From Multifurca ochricompacta (Eukaryota > Basidiomycota > Agaricomycetes > Russulales > Russulaceae), in the NCBI GenBank assembly GCA_022496185.1, contig WTXG01000086.1, positions 1 through 64,000 of the forward strand: a DNA stretch of 64,000 nucleotides. Reading direction: 5' to 3'. Positions 1-10,374 of this stretch are shown here, one piece after another. The stretch's first letter is position 1. Each line of letters begins with the position of its first letter. Below the pieces are notes generated by a model. The model saw nothing but the letters and a program-made list of their open reading frames with translations. It had not been told where the DNA came from and ran no database searches. A program made the translations under genes and the position numbers.

Positions 1-1435
1 TTCATCATACTCGCCCATATTTCTTGTGCTTTTCTTCCTTCGTCTTTTTGTTGACGGTTGGTGGATTGTTATGGACTGGTGCAACGTTGCTTCTGCCGCT
101 CGTACCCCCTTCTTCGGGCATTCCCTGGACATGTGCCCTTGTGCTTTGCAGCGAAAGCATCTTCCTTCTTTCATTAACGTCTGCCTTTCATCCTCCGTGA
201 GTGTAACCCGGGCTCTGGTTCTGTCAGCAGAGGTTCCATAGCATTCGGTCCCTTTGACTATTGTGCGTGGGTTTAACTCCGAAGGCGGCCTTCCATTGAT
301 CACGAGTCTTTCCCTTCTTTGTGTCGACCCCAAAATGCGTCTGGAAGTCAAGATAATCTTGCTGCTGTCGGCGAGCAGCATCGACCCATGTATCCCAATC
401 ATTGGGATGATGAAACTGAATGATATTCTTCACCAGTGGGTTGGGTAACCCCTGGGAGAAGAGGTCCAGTGTTGCCTCTTCATCGGTGTCATAGCCCGCT
501 CGATTGGCTAGGCTTCTGAACTTGGCCACATAGGCGTCTAGTTCTCCTTTCTCCATTTTCAGGGTCTTCAGTTCTCGAGCAGCTTTCTGCTTAGCCTGCC
601 CATCTGTAAAAGCATCCTTGAACCTTTGGGCGATAGTTTCCCAGAGGCCTTCGCTGGTGGTACGACGACCACTCTCAATCTGTTCGTTCAGCCATTCCAG
701 CTGTTCCATTGTCCAGTCATCTATGGCCTCTCCTCGGATCAGTGACAGAAAGAGGTTGGCTCGTTGAAAGGGGTTGATAATCTGGGGGACATCGTGGTTG
801 AAGTTCTTGAAGGTAGTGAACTCCAACATAAATTTTTTGCTTTGTGAGCGGTCCCCGGTAAATGTTTGGGGAAGCACTCCTGAGAGTTGTCTGGACGGGG
901 GAGGGATGTTCGGTGGTGCCGCCACTGGGGCTGGTGGGGTGGGGTCGGGAAGCTGGGCGGCAATGGTGGACATGTTCTGATAAAACGGGGTGATGGTGTC
1001 GGCGGATTGTATAGAGATCTGGGGAGTTGTCAAAGCAGGGGCTCTGATCGTGACAACTTCAGGTGCAACTGGGGCTGTAGACAACGCTAATACCAGTGCT
1101 TCTTCACTATGTTCTTCTACATACTCCTCTGGTTCAGAGTCCGTGACAATGGCCGGAGGGTTTTCTCTCCACGGGCCTAGTCCAAATTCAGGTGGGGCCG
1201 GTCTGGTTGTGACCCAAGAGTTTTGACTGTCCGAGTATCGGATACAGTACCAGACTCTTTTCTCGTCGTCGTATTCTACCGGCTGGTATCTTCCGTCGTG
1301 ATAGATGTAGTATCCAAACTCGGTCTCAAAGTCTTTCCAGGCGGCAGAGCCAAGTACTTGCTGTGAAAGATTATTCTCGTCTCTGCGTTCGATGAGTTCT
1401 TCTCGGAAGAGGGTCTGACTGCGGCTGGAAGCCAC
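1..1435 (-). pseudogene. Gag of Gyp1-a, frameshifted and cut by the window edge
   Basis: This is a retrotransposon capsid/nucleocapsid protein, which packages element RNA into virus-like particles. The first ~390 codons match the intact Gag at 14141-15646, including the retrotrans_gag core around LxxLKMEKGELDAYVAKF. Near position 240-255 one base is missing relative to that copy (its GGATCCAAATG reads GGACCGAATG here), which shifts the frame. The zinc knuckle CFRCKAQGHMSRECP still reads at about 110-160 in the shifted frame. The first codon is GTG, not ATG, as in several sister copies. Confidence 0.88.
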
Positions 1436-1454
1436 TGTGAGAGACTTGACTTGA

Positions 1455-2029
1455 TGTTACGTCCGGTGCGGGACGTTCCACACGACTTGTGTGACAGCGT
1501 TTGTTCGTGATCAGATAAGGGACCAATAAGATCCCTTGGAGTTTAGAGGGAAAGAGTCAAAGTCGACAAGGCTGTACTTGAAGACAATGTTGAGCGGAAA
1601 GTACCAGAAGTACTGAGACGATCAAGTTAAGCGTCCAAAGGGATGTCCAGAAGACAAGCACCGATGTATTCAATAAGTCAAGTCTGAGGTCTACAAGGTA
1701 GTTACAGCGGACTTATATACGTAATCGAATGGGCGTCTATAGATAAGATAACAGAGTCAAGTGGGCCCAAATATACGAAAGCGGAGGGTGTAAAGCCTGG
1801 CTTCTGATAGGGGATTAAGTAAGTGTCCGGTCGTAAAGATAAGGGATAAGATAAGAGTCCAAACACAAGTACAGTAGCACAAACATAGACAAAGGCAATC
1901 ACGGGGAAGGGAGCAGGGCACGTGAAGGATCCCACGATGGAGACGTGATCTGATAATGTAAGGTAGGCAGCAGGGAGGGGTCGTTGTTAGGTAAGAAAAA
2001 GAAAACCGGAAGAGACGGGGTTCGTAACA
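1455..2029 (-). repeat. 5' LTR of Gyp1-a
   Basis: A 575 bp LTR bounded by TGTTAC and GTAACA, collinear with the 576 bp LTRs at 13546-14121 and 21814-22389. The primer site beside it reads AAGTCAAGTCT (minus strand), one CpG transition away from the family's AAGTCGAGTCT. Confidence 0.93.
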
Positions 2030-3975
2030 AGGATGCCGAGGTTGAGGAACAGGAGGTAGTGGAACCTCCTCAATTAAATCCTGAGCCTACCACACCTGAA
2101 AGAGAAGACACACATGATGTCACTATCTATCAGACGCCTCCATCCCAAGTCATGGAACCATCAGAACTCCCCGAAAGAACCCGTGCCAAGAGACAATCTA
2201 AGAAAAAGATTGTTGGCAAAATTTCCCAACCAGTATTTACTAGGGAAAGTCCACGCTCTCAGCAACGTGATTGGGCTGTGCAGGAAGATCTAGATCTTGA
2301 TACTGCCCGTCCCAAACGATCACGTCGCATGAATCCTCGATTTTATAATGAGGATAATGCTGAGTTTGTGCAGGGTTCTTCCAGACTTGGACATATGGAA
2401 TTGCTTTATGCTGCTGGTGTCTCTTACAGAGATCCCCTGACTTTTCAGGAGGCAATGCAGTCTGATAATGCCAATGAATGGTTTGAGGCATGCAAATATG
2501 AAATAGATGCCTTAGATAAACTAGATGTGTGGCGCCTTGAGGATCTTCCAGAAGGAAGAAAGGCAGTCAAATCTAAATGGGTTTTTAAATTGAAACCAGA
2601 TGGACGGTTTCATGCTAGGCTCGTGGCAAAAGGGTTCACCCAAGTAGAAGGAGTGGACTTCGACGAAACATTTTCCCCAGTTGCCAGATTTGAATCACTT
2701 AGATTATTACTAGCATTAGCTACGCTAGAGGATTGGGAAATCCACCAAATGGATGTCAAATCGGCATTCCTACATGGCGATCTGGATGAGGAAATTTATA
2801 TGGAGCAACCAATTGGTTTCGTCGTTGCTGGGCAAGAGTCCAAAGTTTGTAGGCCGCAAAAAGCATTATATGGCCTCAAACAAGCCTCCCGAGCATGGAA
2901 CCTTCAATTCCATGGTGTTCTTAATGAACTAGGCTTTACTCGGACGTACTCTGATGCAGGAGTATATGTGTTTCATCAAAAGGAGGGGGATGATTCACTC
3001 TATGTCATTCTCTATGTAGATGACATTACTATACTTGGATCTTCCAATGATAAGATAACATGGCTGAAGTCATCACTATCTAGTCGATATGAGATGACTG
3101 ACTTGGGAGAAATCCAGTCATACCTTGGAGTTAATATCACCAGGGATCGTCCTAATAAGACAATGGAGATTGACCAAGCAGCCTACGTTTTATCTATTAT
3201 TGAGAAGTTTGGGATGAGGGATTCCAACCGAGTATATACTCCTCTTCCCTCTGGCGCTGATGTACATCTGGTCAAGTTTGATGGCCAGGCATCTACTTCT
3301 GAAATAAAGAAGTACCAACAGTTGATGGGGTCTCTGCTATGGGTGCAGATTGGAAGCAGACCTGACATCAGTTTTGCTGTGGCGCACCTTAGTCAATATG
3401 CTTCCAACCCCTCTCAAGATCACATGCGACTTGCAAAATATGTCTTAAAGTATCTTAATAGTACAAAAGACTACAAGTTGCAGTATTCTGGAGGGAATGG
3501 GGAGAGTGGCCTTCATGGCTATGCAGATTCCTCATGGGGAGATCAAGAGGACTGCCACTCCACCTCAGGCTACGTGTTTTTCTTAGCAAATGGCGCTATT
3601 TCATGGTGTTCCAGAAAGCAGAAAACAGTAGCACAGTCCACCACTGAAGCCGAATATATGAGCCTCTCTGAGGCTGCAAATCAGGCAGCGTGGTATAGGA
3701 CTTTTATGGAGGAATTAGGGTATGAGGTATCCTCCCCTATACTACTCCACTGTGACAACAAGGGTGCTGTGGATTTAGCATTAAACCCAGTCACAGGAAG
3801 GCGGTCAAAGCATATTCCTATAAAGTACCATGCCATTAGGGGGTACATTGAATCGCACATAATTGACTTAGTGCATACCCCCACAGGTGAGATGCTGGCA
3901 GATGGCTTTACTAAGTCTCTACCAAGAGCATCGTTTGAAACCATGGTTAATGGACTTGGACTTATGCCGAAATGA
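2030..3975 (+). CDS. Copia Pol, C-terminal part: integrase tail, reverse transcriptase, RNase H
   Basis: The frame has no internal stop from the Gyp1-a junction to the stop at 3973-3975. It begins in the proline- and acid-rich linker after integrase. It then has the copia RT (KSKWVFKLKPDGRFHARLVA, SAFLHGDLDEEIYMEQP, catalytic YVDDITILG) and an RNase H domain (DSSWGDQEDCHSTSGY, STTEAEYMSLSEA). This copy keeps CGA (CACATGCGACTT near 3421) where Cop1-d has a TGA stop. Reading through the LTR before 2030 is accidental and is not part of the protein. Confidence 0.92.
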
Positions 3976-4246
3976 GAGAGCTGGAATCTGGAGACTTTGT
4001 ATACCAGTCTCACTTTCCCACCATGAGTAAAGTTCTCACTTCGAGAGTGATGCAAGAGGTGTGCGTGGTTTCAGTTTGCATAAGAGAATCTACAACCATA
4101 TGCCTCTGAACACCACATCTATCTCGCACTCAAGAGAGTTAGAGAAGTTGGATCTCTGGCTGGCGATATGTTCGTTTAATTGTGACGACAGTGTGCTCAT
4201 CCAACTCATTTCCCATCCATGACCAGATGCCTTCAGCATGGAGGGA

Positions 4247-4747
4247 TGTTGAACACAGAAGATGTTCGGTGATGCTTCAGGCATCAGGTGATTAGATTAG
4301 CTACTTTGTAGATTAGATTAGATACCGGAGTTTCGGACTATTTACATTATCTTTATTACTTTCTTTCTCACATTCCGCAGTAGCTGACTGATGCACCATG
4401 TAACATGTGATTCCTGTAATGGCCAATGGCCTTTCTCCCTCTGTTTTTGTTTGGACTTTGTCCGGCACCTGTGGACTTATTCCCAGTGTGCACAGACCAT
4501 CCCTTGGGGTATATAAGGGTGTCTGTTTCGTCTCTTCCACTTCAGAGTTCTTCTAACCTCTGAAGTGTAAGTGCCTTCTATACTATCTACTTAACTATTA
4601 GACTAACGTTCTCTATGTAGAACTTTTCTTGTCTAGGTCAGTAGTATAGTAATATAGAGTTCTTCTAACCTCTGAAGTAACTTTTCTTGTCTAGCCTAAC
4701 CGCTAAACTTTCTACAGTCAGTATGCTGCGCACATGCCTGTTTCACA
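4247..4747 (+). repeat. 3' LTR of Cop1-a
   Basis: About 501 bp, starting TGTTGAACACAG after the polypurine tract and ending GTTTCACA. It has a TATATAAGG box, the hairpin ACTTCAGAG/CTCTGAAGT just downstream, and an intron-like segment GTAAGT...GACTAAC...TATGTAG. The segment from the hairpin's second half onward is partly duplicated within the LTR. Confidence 0.88.
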
Positions 4748-5402
4748 TTGTGGACAGTTAAGGGCAAGGGGAGGAAATCGAAGCTCACTGTAAGACTGAT
4801 TGGGAAAGACGAAGTCTTGAAGCTGGTGAGCTTGAAGAAAGTGTAGGACTGATCAAATAAAAGAGGACACATCAGTAAAGTGTGGCCAGGGCCCATAACC
4901 TGTCAAACAGGCATGAGGCGCAGCATACTGACTGTGGATGTTAGCGGGTTAGGCTAGACAAAGAAAGTTACTTCAGAGGTTAGAAGAACTCTATATTAAC
5001 TATACTACTGACCTAGACAAAGAAAGTTCTATATAAGAACGTTAGTCTAATAGTAAAGTAGATAGTAAAGATGAACTTACACTTCAGAGGTTAGAAGAAC
5101 TCTGAAGTGGAAGAGACGAAACAGACACCCTTATATACACTTCTAAGGGATGGTCTGTGCACTGGGAATAAGTCCACAAGTGCCGGACAAAGTCCAAACA
5201 ATAAACAGAGGGAGAAAGGCCATTGGCCACTACAGAAATCACATGTTACATGGTGTATCAGTCAGCTACTGTGGAATGTGAGAAAGAAAGTAATAATGAT
5301 AATGTCAATAGTCCGAAACTCCGGTATCTAATCTAATCTACAAAGTAGCTAATCTAATCACCTGATGCCTGAAGCATCACCGAACATCTCCTGTGTTCAA
5401 CA
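4748..5402 (-). mobile_element. Cop1-b: 5' LTR, primer site and start of leader
   Basis: In minus orientation this reads LTR (5402 to 4901, 502 bp, TGTTGAACACAG...CCTGTTTGACA), primer site (4900-4889, GGTTATGGGCCC) and about 140 bp of leader matching Cop1-d around 29750-29890. It is cut at 4748 by Cop1-a. The LTR is nearly identical to the solo LTR at 54178-54679. Confidence 0.87.
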
Positions 5403-5743
5403 GTTCACAATGTAACTACAGCAGGCTTATATACATAATCAGATGGGCATCTATAGATAAGAACAATGGAGTCAAGTGGGCCCGAATATACAAAAGTGGA
5501 TGGCTTAAAGCCTGGCTTCTGATAGGGAACTAAGTAAGTGTCTGATCATAAGATAAAGAGATAAGGGAGTAAACACAGGCAAACGTCAGGTCAACATATA
5601 CAAACTGAGTCACAGGGATGGGAGTAGAGCATGTGACGGGTCCCACGATGGAGACATGATCAAGAAATGTAAAGTAGGTGGCAAGGAGGGATTCTTGTTG
5701 GGAAGGGTGAAGAAAACAGGGAGGCTTGGCAAGGGTTGTAACA
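5403..5743 (-). repeat. Gyp1-type LTR, truncated
   Basis: This is the first ~341 bp of a Gyp1-like LTR in minus orientation. It ends at 5743 with GTAACA in plus orientation and matches the solo LTR at 23815-24403 and the LTR at 1455-2029. It is cut at 5402/5403 by Cop1-b. It joins Gyp2-a reverse transcriptase sequence at 5744, so it inserted into that element. Confidence 0.8.
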
Positions 5744-6690
5744 GTAGTTGTTTTTCACCATAAGTTCATTAATCTGTCGATAGTCTTGTACTGGTTGTAG
5801 CTTTCTGTCCTTCTTTTTAATGAAGAAGAAGGGTGAGGCATAAGGAGAGTTAGAGGGTCATATATATCCTTTTGCCAAATGTTCTTCCAGGAAGGTAGAG
5901 AGTGCTTCCTTTTCTGGCTGAGACAATGGATAGATCTTGCAGTCCACTGACTGAGGAGCATTCAGGATGAAGTTGATGGCATGGTCCCAAGGTTGGGAAG
6001 GGGGAAGCATTGTGACTCCTCTTCTGAGAAGATCTTCCAATGTCAGTGATACTTGGTGGGGACTACTTCTTCAAATGTCTTTTCTGGGTTCTTCTGCGCC
6101 TCTGCTTGGGCCAATTCTGATGCCTTTGTGACATAACAATACACCTGATCCACAGGTTCCACATCACTCCAGGTGACAGCCAATCCCATGACAATAGCAT
6201 GGGTAAGAGGGTGTTGCACAGCATAGTCATATCCCAAAGATGTGATGAGGACTGGGTAGAATTCTTTGTCCATTGTTGCCTCTGCCCAGTTAATCTTTGG
6301 TTTGAATGCTGCCAGCCAGGGGTATCCCAGAACCATATCTTTGTCTCCTAGGTCTGTGATGAGGAAGCAAAGTTGTTTGGTTCACTCCCCAACCTGTACT
6401 TCCAGATCACAGCAATGTGTGATTTTCCTGGCTTTGTTAGCCGTTCTGTCTATGTTCCAAATGTTTTTCTCTTGGGGAAGTAACTGTGTCCCCAATCCTA
6501 ATGTCCTCTGGAGTCTCTGGCTGATAAAGTTGTCGGTTGCTCCTGAATCAATAAGGATTTGTCTGTCGGCTGTCTTCTGTTTAGTCTCAAATTGTACTGG
6601 TATTTTCAGGGACTTGAATTGACTAGTATATACAGAAGTTACATGGAGTGCTCTTGCCCAGGCCAATGGGGTCGAGCCAATCAAAAATCC
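5744..6690 (-). pseudogene. Pol fragment of Gyp2-a: protease and start of RT
   Basis: Pol is reached by a -1 shift at the end of gag. The aspartic protease has ILIDSGATDNFISQRL near 6500-6560 (catalytic DSGA), followed by VLGYPWLAAFKPKINWAEA. The stretch DHAINFILNAPQSVDCKIYPLSQ begins the RT region. In-frame stops, for example after LEVQVGE near 6382, and frame changes near 6040 and 5860 show decay. The catalytic RT core is lost at 5744. Confidence 0.85.
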
Positions 6691-8726
6691 TTGTGGCCAA
6701 AGGCCTTGTCCACCAACAGGGCATGGACTGCCTCATCTTCATTCATCATATGCTCCCAAATAGCCTCTGCCTTTTGTTCTTTTGTTTTTGAGGCAGTTGC
6801 TGGGTTCTCTTTGTTAGGGGTTGGTAAATTTTGTATGGGTGGCATTGTAACAGTGGTGGCTACAGTAGCTTTGGCAGCATGGACTGTTTTCTTCAGACAA
6901 AACCATGACATGTGTCCTTGGGCCCAACAATGGAAGCAACATCCTTCCTTCATCAGGGACTTCTTCTCATCATCTGTGAGTGCTGCACAAGCCTTTGTTC
7001 AATCAGCTGATGTATCCATGGCATTGGGGTCTTGTGGGGTCATAGGCTTTACTCCAAATGCCGCTTTCCATTGTTCACGGGTCTTGCCCTTCTTTGTATC
7101 CACACCAAAGCATGTCTGGAAATCCAAATAATCCTGCTGCTGTCTCCTGGCAGCATTCATCCACTGACTCCATGACTCAGGGTGATGGAACTGGATGATG
7201 TTCTTCACCAGGGGGTTAGGTAAACCCTGGGAGAAGAGGTTGAGCATTGCCTCTTCATTCACATTGTATCCTGCTCTCTTGGCCAGGTTGCAGAATTTGG
7301 CCACATATCCATCTAAGTCCCATCTTTCCATTTTCAATGTTTTCAATTCTTGGGCAGCCTTCTGCTTGGCCTGTCCATCTGTGAAGGCATCTTTAAATCT
7401 TTGTGCCACTATATCCCACAGATCTTCATCTGTGGTCCTGGTCCCAGCTGTGATCCTATCATTCAGCCATTCTATCTGCTCCATTGTCCAGTTGTCCATG
7501 GAGTCTCCTCTGATGAGTGAGAGGAAAAGATTGGTACACTGGAAGGGGTTTACTATTTGCAGGACATTGTGATTTAAGTTTTTAAAGGTCTCAAACTTGA
7601 GCATGAACTTTTTGCTTTGTGATCAATTGCCCGTAAAAGTAGTTGGCAGGACTCCCATAAGGCATCCTGATGGGGGAGGGAGGTTCAGTGTGGGGACAAC
7701 TGGAGCTGGGTCAGGTAACTGTGTGGCAATGGTGGACATGGTTGGGTAGGTGATGGTTGGGGTATTGGAAGTTTGCCATGTAATCTGGGGAGAGTCCAAA
7801 GCAGATGTTCTGAACATGGTACTCTTGGGTGCAACTGTCAGAGCCGTAAAACTGGTGGCTATGAACTGTGCGTCTTTGCTACTTTCTTCAATGTACTCTT
7901 TGTTTTCTGAGTCTGTGACAATGGCTGGAGGATTCTCTCTCCAAGGTCCTAAGCCATACTCTGGTGGGGCAAGTCCTGTGGTAACCCAGGAATGATGGCT
8001 TCTAGAGTAACAGATACAGTACCAGACCTGTTTCTGTTCATTGTATTCAACTGGCTGGTACTGATCATCATGATAGATGTAGTTGTTGACACGGGATGTG
8101 TCTGGAGATGCTTCAGGCATCTAAGGATCACTTTTGGCTGTAGATAAGATTAGATTAGGTTCCGGAGTTTCGGACTTTTTATGATATCTTTATTACATTT
8201 ATTTCTCACCGTACTCAGCTGATTAGTGATGTCCTTAGTAATGCGCAGTTAGCACATGATATCTCTTTGGCCAATGGCCTTTATCCCTCTCTGTTTATTG
8301 TCCGGCACTTGTGGACTTATTCCCAGTGTGCACAGACCATTTCCCCTGGCCCCCATGGGTATATAAGGGTGTCTGTTCTGACCTCTACACTTCAGAGTTC
8401 TTCTTCCCTCTGAAGTGTAAGCCGCTTTTACTTTACTTTCTACTTCCCTTTGACTAACATTCTCTCTGTAGATAACTTGTCTTTAGGTCAGTAGTCATAG
8501 TATTATAGAGTTCTTCTTCCCAAAGTATAACTTGTCTTTAGCCTAACCTGCTACTAACCACAGTCAGTATAACCAGCAGCATGTTTGTTTGACAGTAGTA
8601 TCCAAACTTGGTTTCAAAATCCTTCCAGACAGCAGAGCCAAGGACCTGTTGTGAAAGATTATCCTCATCTCAGCAGTCGATGAGCTCTTTGTTGTGCAAG
8701 GTCTGGCTTCGACTAGATGAAGCCAC
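6681..8726 (-). pseudogene. Gag of Gyp2-a, interrupted by a solo LTR
   Basis: Reading on the minus strand, the N-terminus (ASSSRSQTLHNKELID then TGA) lies at 8595-8726, starting at GTG. The solo copia LTR at 8084-8594 splits it. It resumes as YIYHDDQYQPVEYN, with a TGA at about 7620 where Gyp1 has CGG and Gyp2-c has CAA. The capsid core (LKTLKMERWDLDGYVAKFCN) and a zinc knuckle CFHCWAQGHMSWFC follow. It ends ...KDF-TGA at 6681. It cannot be translated as it stands. Confidence 0.88.
8084..8594 (+). mobile_element. Solo LTR of Cop1 inside Gyp2-a gag
   Basis: A 511 bp LTR from TGTTGACACGGG to GTTTGACA, flanked by the exact 5 bp duplication GTAGT (8079-8083 and 8595-8599). Removing it with one duplication rejoins the gag reading FGYY|IYHDDQYQP. 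It carries the TATATAAGG box, the hairpin and the GTAAGC...GACTAAC...CTGTAG segment typical of the family. Confidence 0.95.
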
Positions 8727-8747
8727 AGTGGGGGAGACTCGACTTAA

Positions 8748-9343
8748 TGTAACACCTGGTGCAGGTGTTCAGCATGACATGTGACAAAAGTTGTGTAGCA
8801 GAACTATGAAGTCAAGTGTACACTGTCTTTCAAGTGCACGGAGTCAGATGAGAAGTCAATACCAAGGAGCTAATCCCTTAGTACTGGTGAGCAGAAGAGT
8901 GCCAGAAGCACTGAGATGATTCAAGAGTTGGGTCTTAGGGATCACCCAGAAGGCAATGCACCAAGTTGATTAAGAAGTCGAGTCTAAGGTATACAGGCTA
9001 TCTAGACGGGCCTTATATACATAATAGAGATTGGAGTCTGAATTGGAGTAATGTACTTGATGTATCAACAAAGTCATAATCTAGCCAATTGGGGAAACGG
9101 GGTCAGGGTGGGCCAGGTGAGAATATACATAGATGAATCTGGTATAGTCGCAATTCTGGTGGGAAAATACATAAGAGTTCATATGTAAGGTATGAGTCAG
9201 AGATAAGCACTGCCTGAGTCAAAGATAAGGAACAAATAGGTACAAAGGAAATGTAAACATGGTCAACAGAGATCAAACAGGGCCAAACAACCAGTCACAA
9301 GGCACAAAGAAAAAGAAAAGACAACACAGCAGGGTTCGTAACA
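8748..9343 (-). repeat. 5' LTR of Gyp2-a
   Basis: A 596 bp LTR, TGTAAC...GTAACA in plus orientation, matching the Gyp2 LTRs at 38246-38841, 45351-45945 and 52872-53466. Confidence 0.92.
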
Positions 9344-9840
9344 AAGTTGTGGTATTCCAGAGGGAATGAGGGGAGTGGCCTCCATGGCTTTGCAGATTCC
9401 TCATGGGGAGATCAAGAGGACTGCCACTCTACCTCAGGCTATGTGTTTTTCTTAGCAAATGGTGCCATTTCCTGGTGTTCCAGAAAGCAGAAGACAGTAG
9501 CACAGTCCACCACTGAAGCTGAATATATGAGCCTCTCTGAGGCTGCAAATCAGGCAGCATGGTATAGGACTTTTATGGAGGAATTAGGGTATGAGGTAAC
9601 CTCCCCTATACTACTCCACTGTGACAACAAGGGTGCTGTGGATTTAGCATTAAACCCAGTCACAGGAAGGCAGTCAAAGCACATACCTATCAAGTACCAT
9701 GCCATTAGGGGATACATAGAATCACACATAATTGACTTAGTGCAAACTCCCACTGGTGAGATGCTGGCAGATGGCTTCACTAAGTCTCTACCAAGAGCAT
9801 CGTTTGAAACCATGGTCAATGGACTTGGATTAGTGCTGGA
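9344..9840 (+). pseudogene. Copia RNase H fragment of Cop1-c
   Basis: Matches the RNase H end of the Pol at 3475-3975: GLHGFADSSWGDQEDCHSTS, QSTTEAEYMSLSEAANQAAW, DNKGAVDLALNPVTGRQSK and ADGFTKSLPRASFETMVNGL. The family normally ends VLE-stop. Here the TRIM insertion after GTGCTGGA removes the stop, so the frame runs on into TRIM sequence to about 10027. The N-terminal side is cut by the Gyp2-a LTR. Confidence 0.9.
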
Positions 9841-9900
9841 TGTTGGCCCACACGCACTCTGGCAAAGGGACCTTAAGCAAGACCCTAACCCACGCTCTAG

Positions 9901-9904
9901 AAAA
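9901..9904 (-). terminator. Pol III-type T4 stretch after tRNA-like copy 1
   Basis: TTTT on the minus strand, 5 nt beyond the tRNA-like 3' end. The same stretch follows copy 2 at 10213-10216. Four T residues are a weak but usable Pol III stop. Confidence 0.5.
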
Positions 9905-9909
9905 GGAAT

Positions 9910-9983
9910 GGCCATGTTGGGGATTGAACCCAAGACCTCTGGACAATCCGGGTCTGGCGCTCTAACCACTGAGCTACACGGCC
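9910..9983 (-). tRNA. tRNA-like sequence in TRIM LTR, copy 1 (probably not a working tRNA)
   Basis: A 74 nt cloverleaf on the minus strand. The acceptor stem GGCCGTG/CATGGCC has seven pairs with one G-T. The D arm is GCTC/GAGC and the T arm TTGGG/CCCAA with a 7 nt loop TTCAATC. The internal promoter boxes are TAGCTCAGTGG (A box) and GGTTCAATCCC (B box). The anticodon arm is imperfect: the best stem leaves the loop CCGGATT, with C instead of U at position 33. TATATAAGG starts 30 nt upstream and TTTT lies 5 nt after the end. Confidence 0.7.
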
Positions 9984-10004
9984 TGGGTTCTACATGGAGC
10001 ATAA

Positions 10005-10013
10005 CCTTATATA
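10005..10013 (-). promoter_or_regulatory. TATA box 30 nt upstream of tRNA-like copy 1
   Basis: TATATAAGG on the minus strand. An upstream TATA near -30 is typical of tRNA genes in fission yeast and plants. It could equally serve Pol II transcription of the LTR. The second LTR has the same box at 10317-10325. Confidence 0.55.
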
Positions 10014-10136
10014 CCAAGGTCATGTGAGAGTTGCATTGTGCGGCACTACACTTGTGTCAACACGCCCCCACGCACATGCAACTGTGCATGCAAACTCTCC
10101 CAATTTCCTTTCTAGGGGGCAAAGGCACAGAGTAGA

Positions 10137-10152
10137 CGATGTGCTGCTACCA
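10137..10152 (-). other. Primer-binding-site candidate of the TRIM
   Basis: The minus strand reads TGGTAGCAGCACATCG directly after the LTR end. TGG pairs with the universal tRNA 3' CCA. The tRNA concerned was not identified. Confidence 0.6.
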
Positions 10153-10374
10153 TGTTGGCCCACACGCACTCCAGCAAAGGGACCTTAAGCAAGACCCTAA
10201 CCCACGCTCTAGAAAAGGAATGGCCATGTTGGGGATTGAACCCAAGACCTCTGGACAATCCGGGTCCGGCGCTCTAACCACTGAGCTACATGGCCTGGGT
10301 TCTACATGGAGCATAACCTTATATACCAAGGTCATGTGAGAGTTGCATCATGCAGCACTACACTTGTGTCAACA
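10153..10374 (-). repeat. LTR of the TRIM (5' LTR in minus orientation)
   Basis: 222 bp, equal in length and collinear with 9841-10062. The primer-site candidate begins at 10152 on the minus strand. Confidence 0.9.
10222..10295 (-). tRNA. tRNA-like sequence in TRIM LTR, copy 2 (probably not a working tRNA)
   Basis: The same 74 nt cloverleaf as at 9910-9983. It differs at two CpG-type sites: CATGGCC for CACGGCC in the plus-strand acceptor region, and CCGG for CTGG in the anticodon arm. The TATA box (10325-10317) starts 30 nt upstream, as in copy 1. Confidence 0.7.

Larger units (their letters stand above)
1..2029 (-). mobile_element. Ty3/gypsy element Gyp1-a (5' part only)
   Basis: On the minus strand this holds a 5' LTR followed by a gag frame closely matching the complete Gyp1 copy at 13546-22389. 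The rest of the element lies beyond the left edge. Its LTR end at 2029 abuts copia coding sequence, so the element inserted into copia copy Cop1-a. The expected 5 bp target duplication would be AGGAT (2030-2034), but the other flank is outside the window. Confidence 0.9.
2030..4747 (+). mobile_element. Ty1/copia element Cop1-a, 3' part
   Basis: Copia coding sequence, a 3' untranslated segment, a polypurine tract (ATGGAGGGA, ending at 4246) and a 3' LTR. Its 5' part is separated by the Gyp1-a insertion and lies off the left edge. Its right end at 4747 abuts the leader of an opposite-strand copy of the same family (4748-5402), so it probably inserted into that copy. Confidence 0.9.
5744..9343 (-). 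mobile_element. Ty3/gypsy element Gyp2-a, 5' half
   Basis: On the minus strand this is a 5' LTR, gag, protease and the first part of RT, broken at 5744 by the Gyp1-type LTR fragment. A solo Cop1 LTR sits in gag. The outer LTR edge at 9343 joins copia RNase H sequence, so Gyp2-a had inserted into Cop1-c; the predicted duplication is AAGTT (9344-9348). Confidence 0.9.
9841..10062 (-). repeat. LTR of the TRIM (3' LTR in minus orientation)
   Basis: 222 bp. It differs from its partner by about 7 bases, all at CpG sites or at sites where one copy has TG and the other CA, for example TCTGG versus TCCAG. Confidence 0.9.
9841..10374 (-). mobile_element. TRIM-like element with tRNA-type LTRs
   Basis: Two 222 bp direct repeats (9841-10062 and 10153-10374) surround a 90 bp non-coding interior. 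The whole is flanked by the exact duplication CTGGA (9836-9840 and 10375-10379). Each repeat starts TGTTG and ends CAACA. On the minus strand the interior begins TGGTAGCAGCACATCG directly after the first repeat, as a tRNA primer site would (10152-10137). It ends with the G-rich GTGCGTGGGGGCG before the second repeat (about 10063-10075), as a polypurine tract would. It has no coding capacity, so it must be moved by another element's proteins. The size fits a terminal-repeat retrotransposon in miniature. Each LTR contains a tRNA-like Pol III unit. Confidence 0.87.

Noticed and set aside
1984..2029. N-terminal extension of the copia Pol frame
   Set aside because: These bases are the end of the Gyp1-a LTR read by chance in the same frame.
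9910..9983. A host tRNA gene
   Set aside because: It lies inside an LTR with a second copy at the same place in the partner LTR. The anticodon arm is imperfect and lacks U33. I keep it as tRNA-like.
9841..10027. C-terminal part of the Cop1-c protein
   Set aside because: The frame continues only because the TRIM insertion removed the copia stop codon.
9841..10374. A tRNA-derived SINE or a Cassandra-type 5S TRIM
   Set aside because: A SINE would lack two equal TG..CA direct repeats, a primer site and a 5 bp duplication. No 5S rRNA sequence is recognisable.
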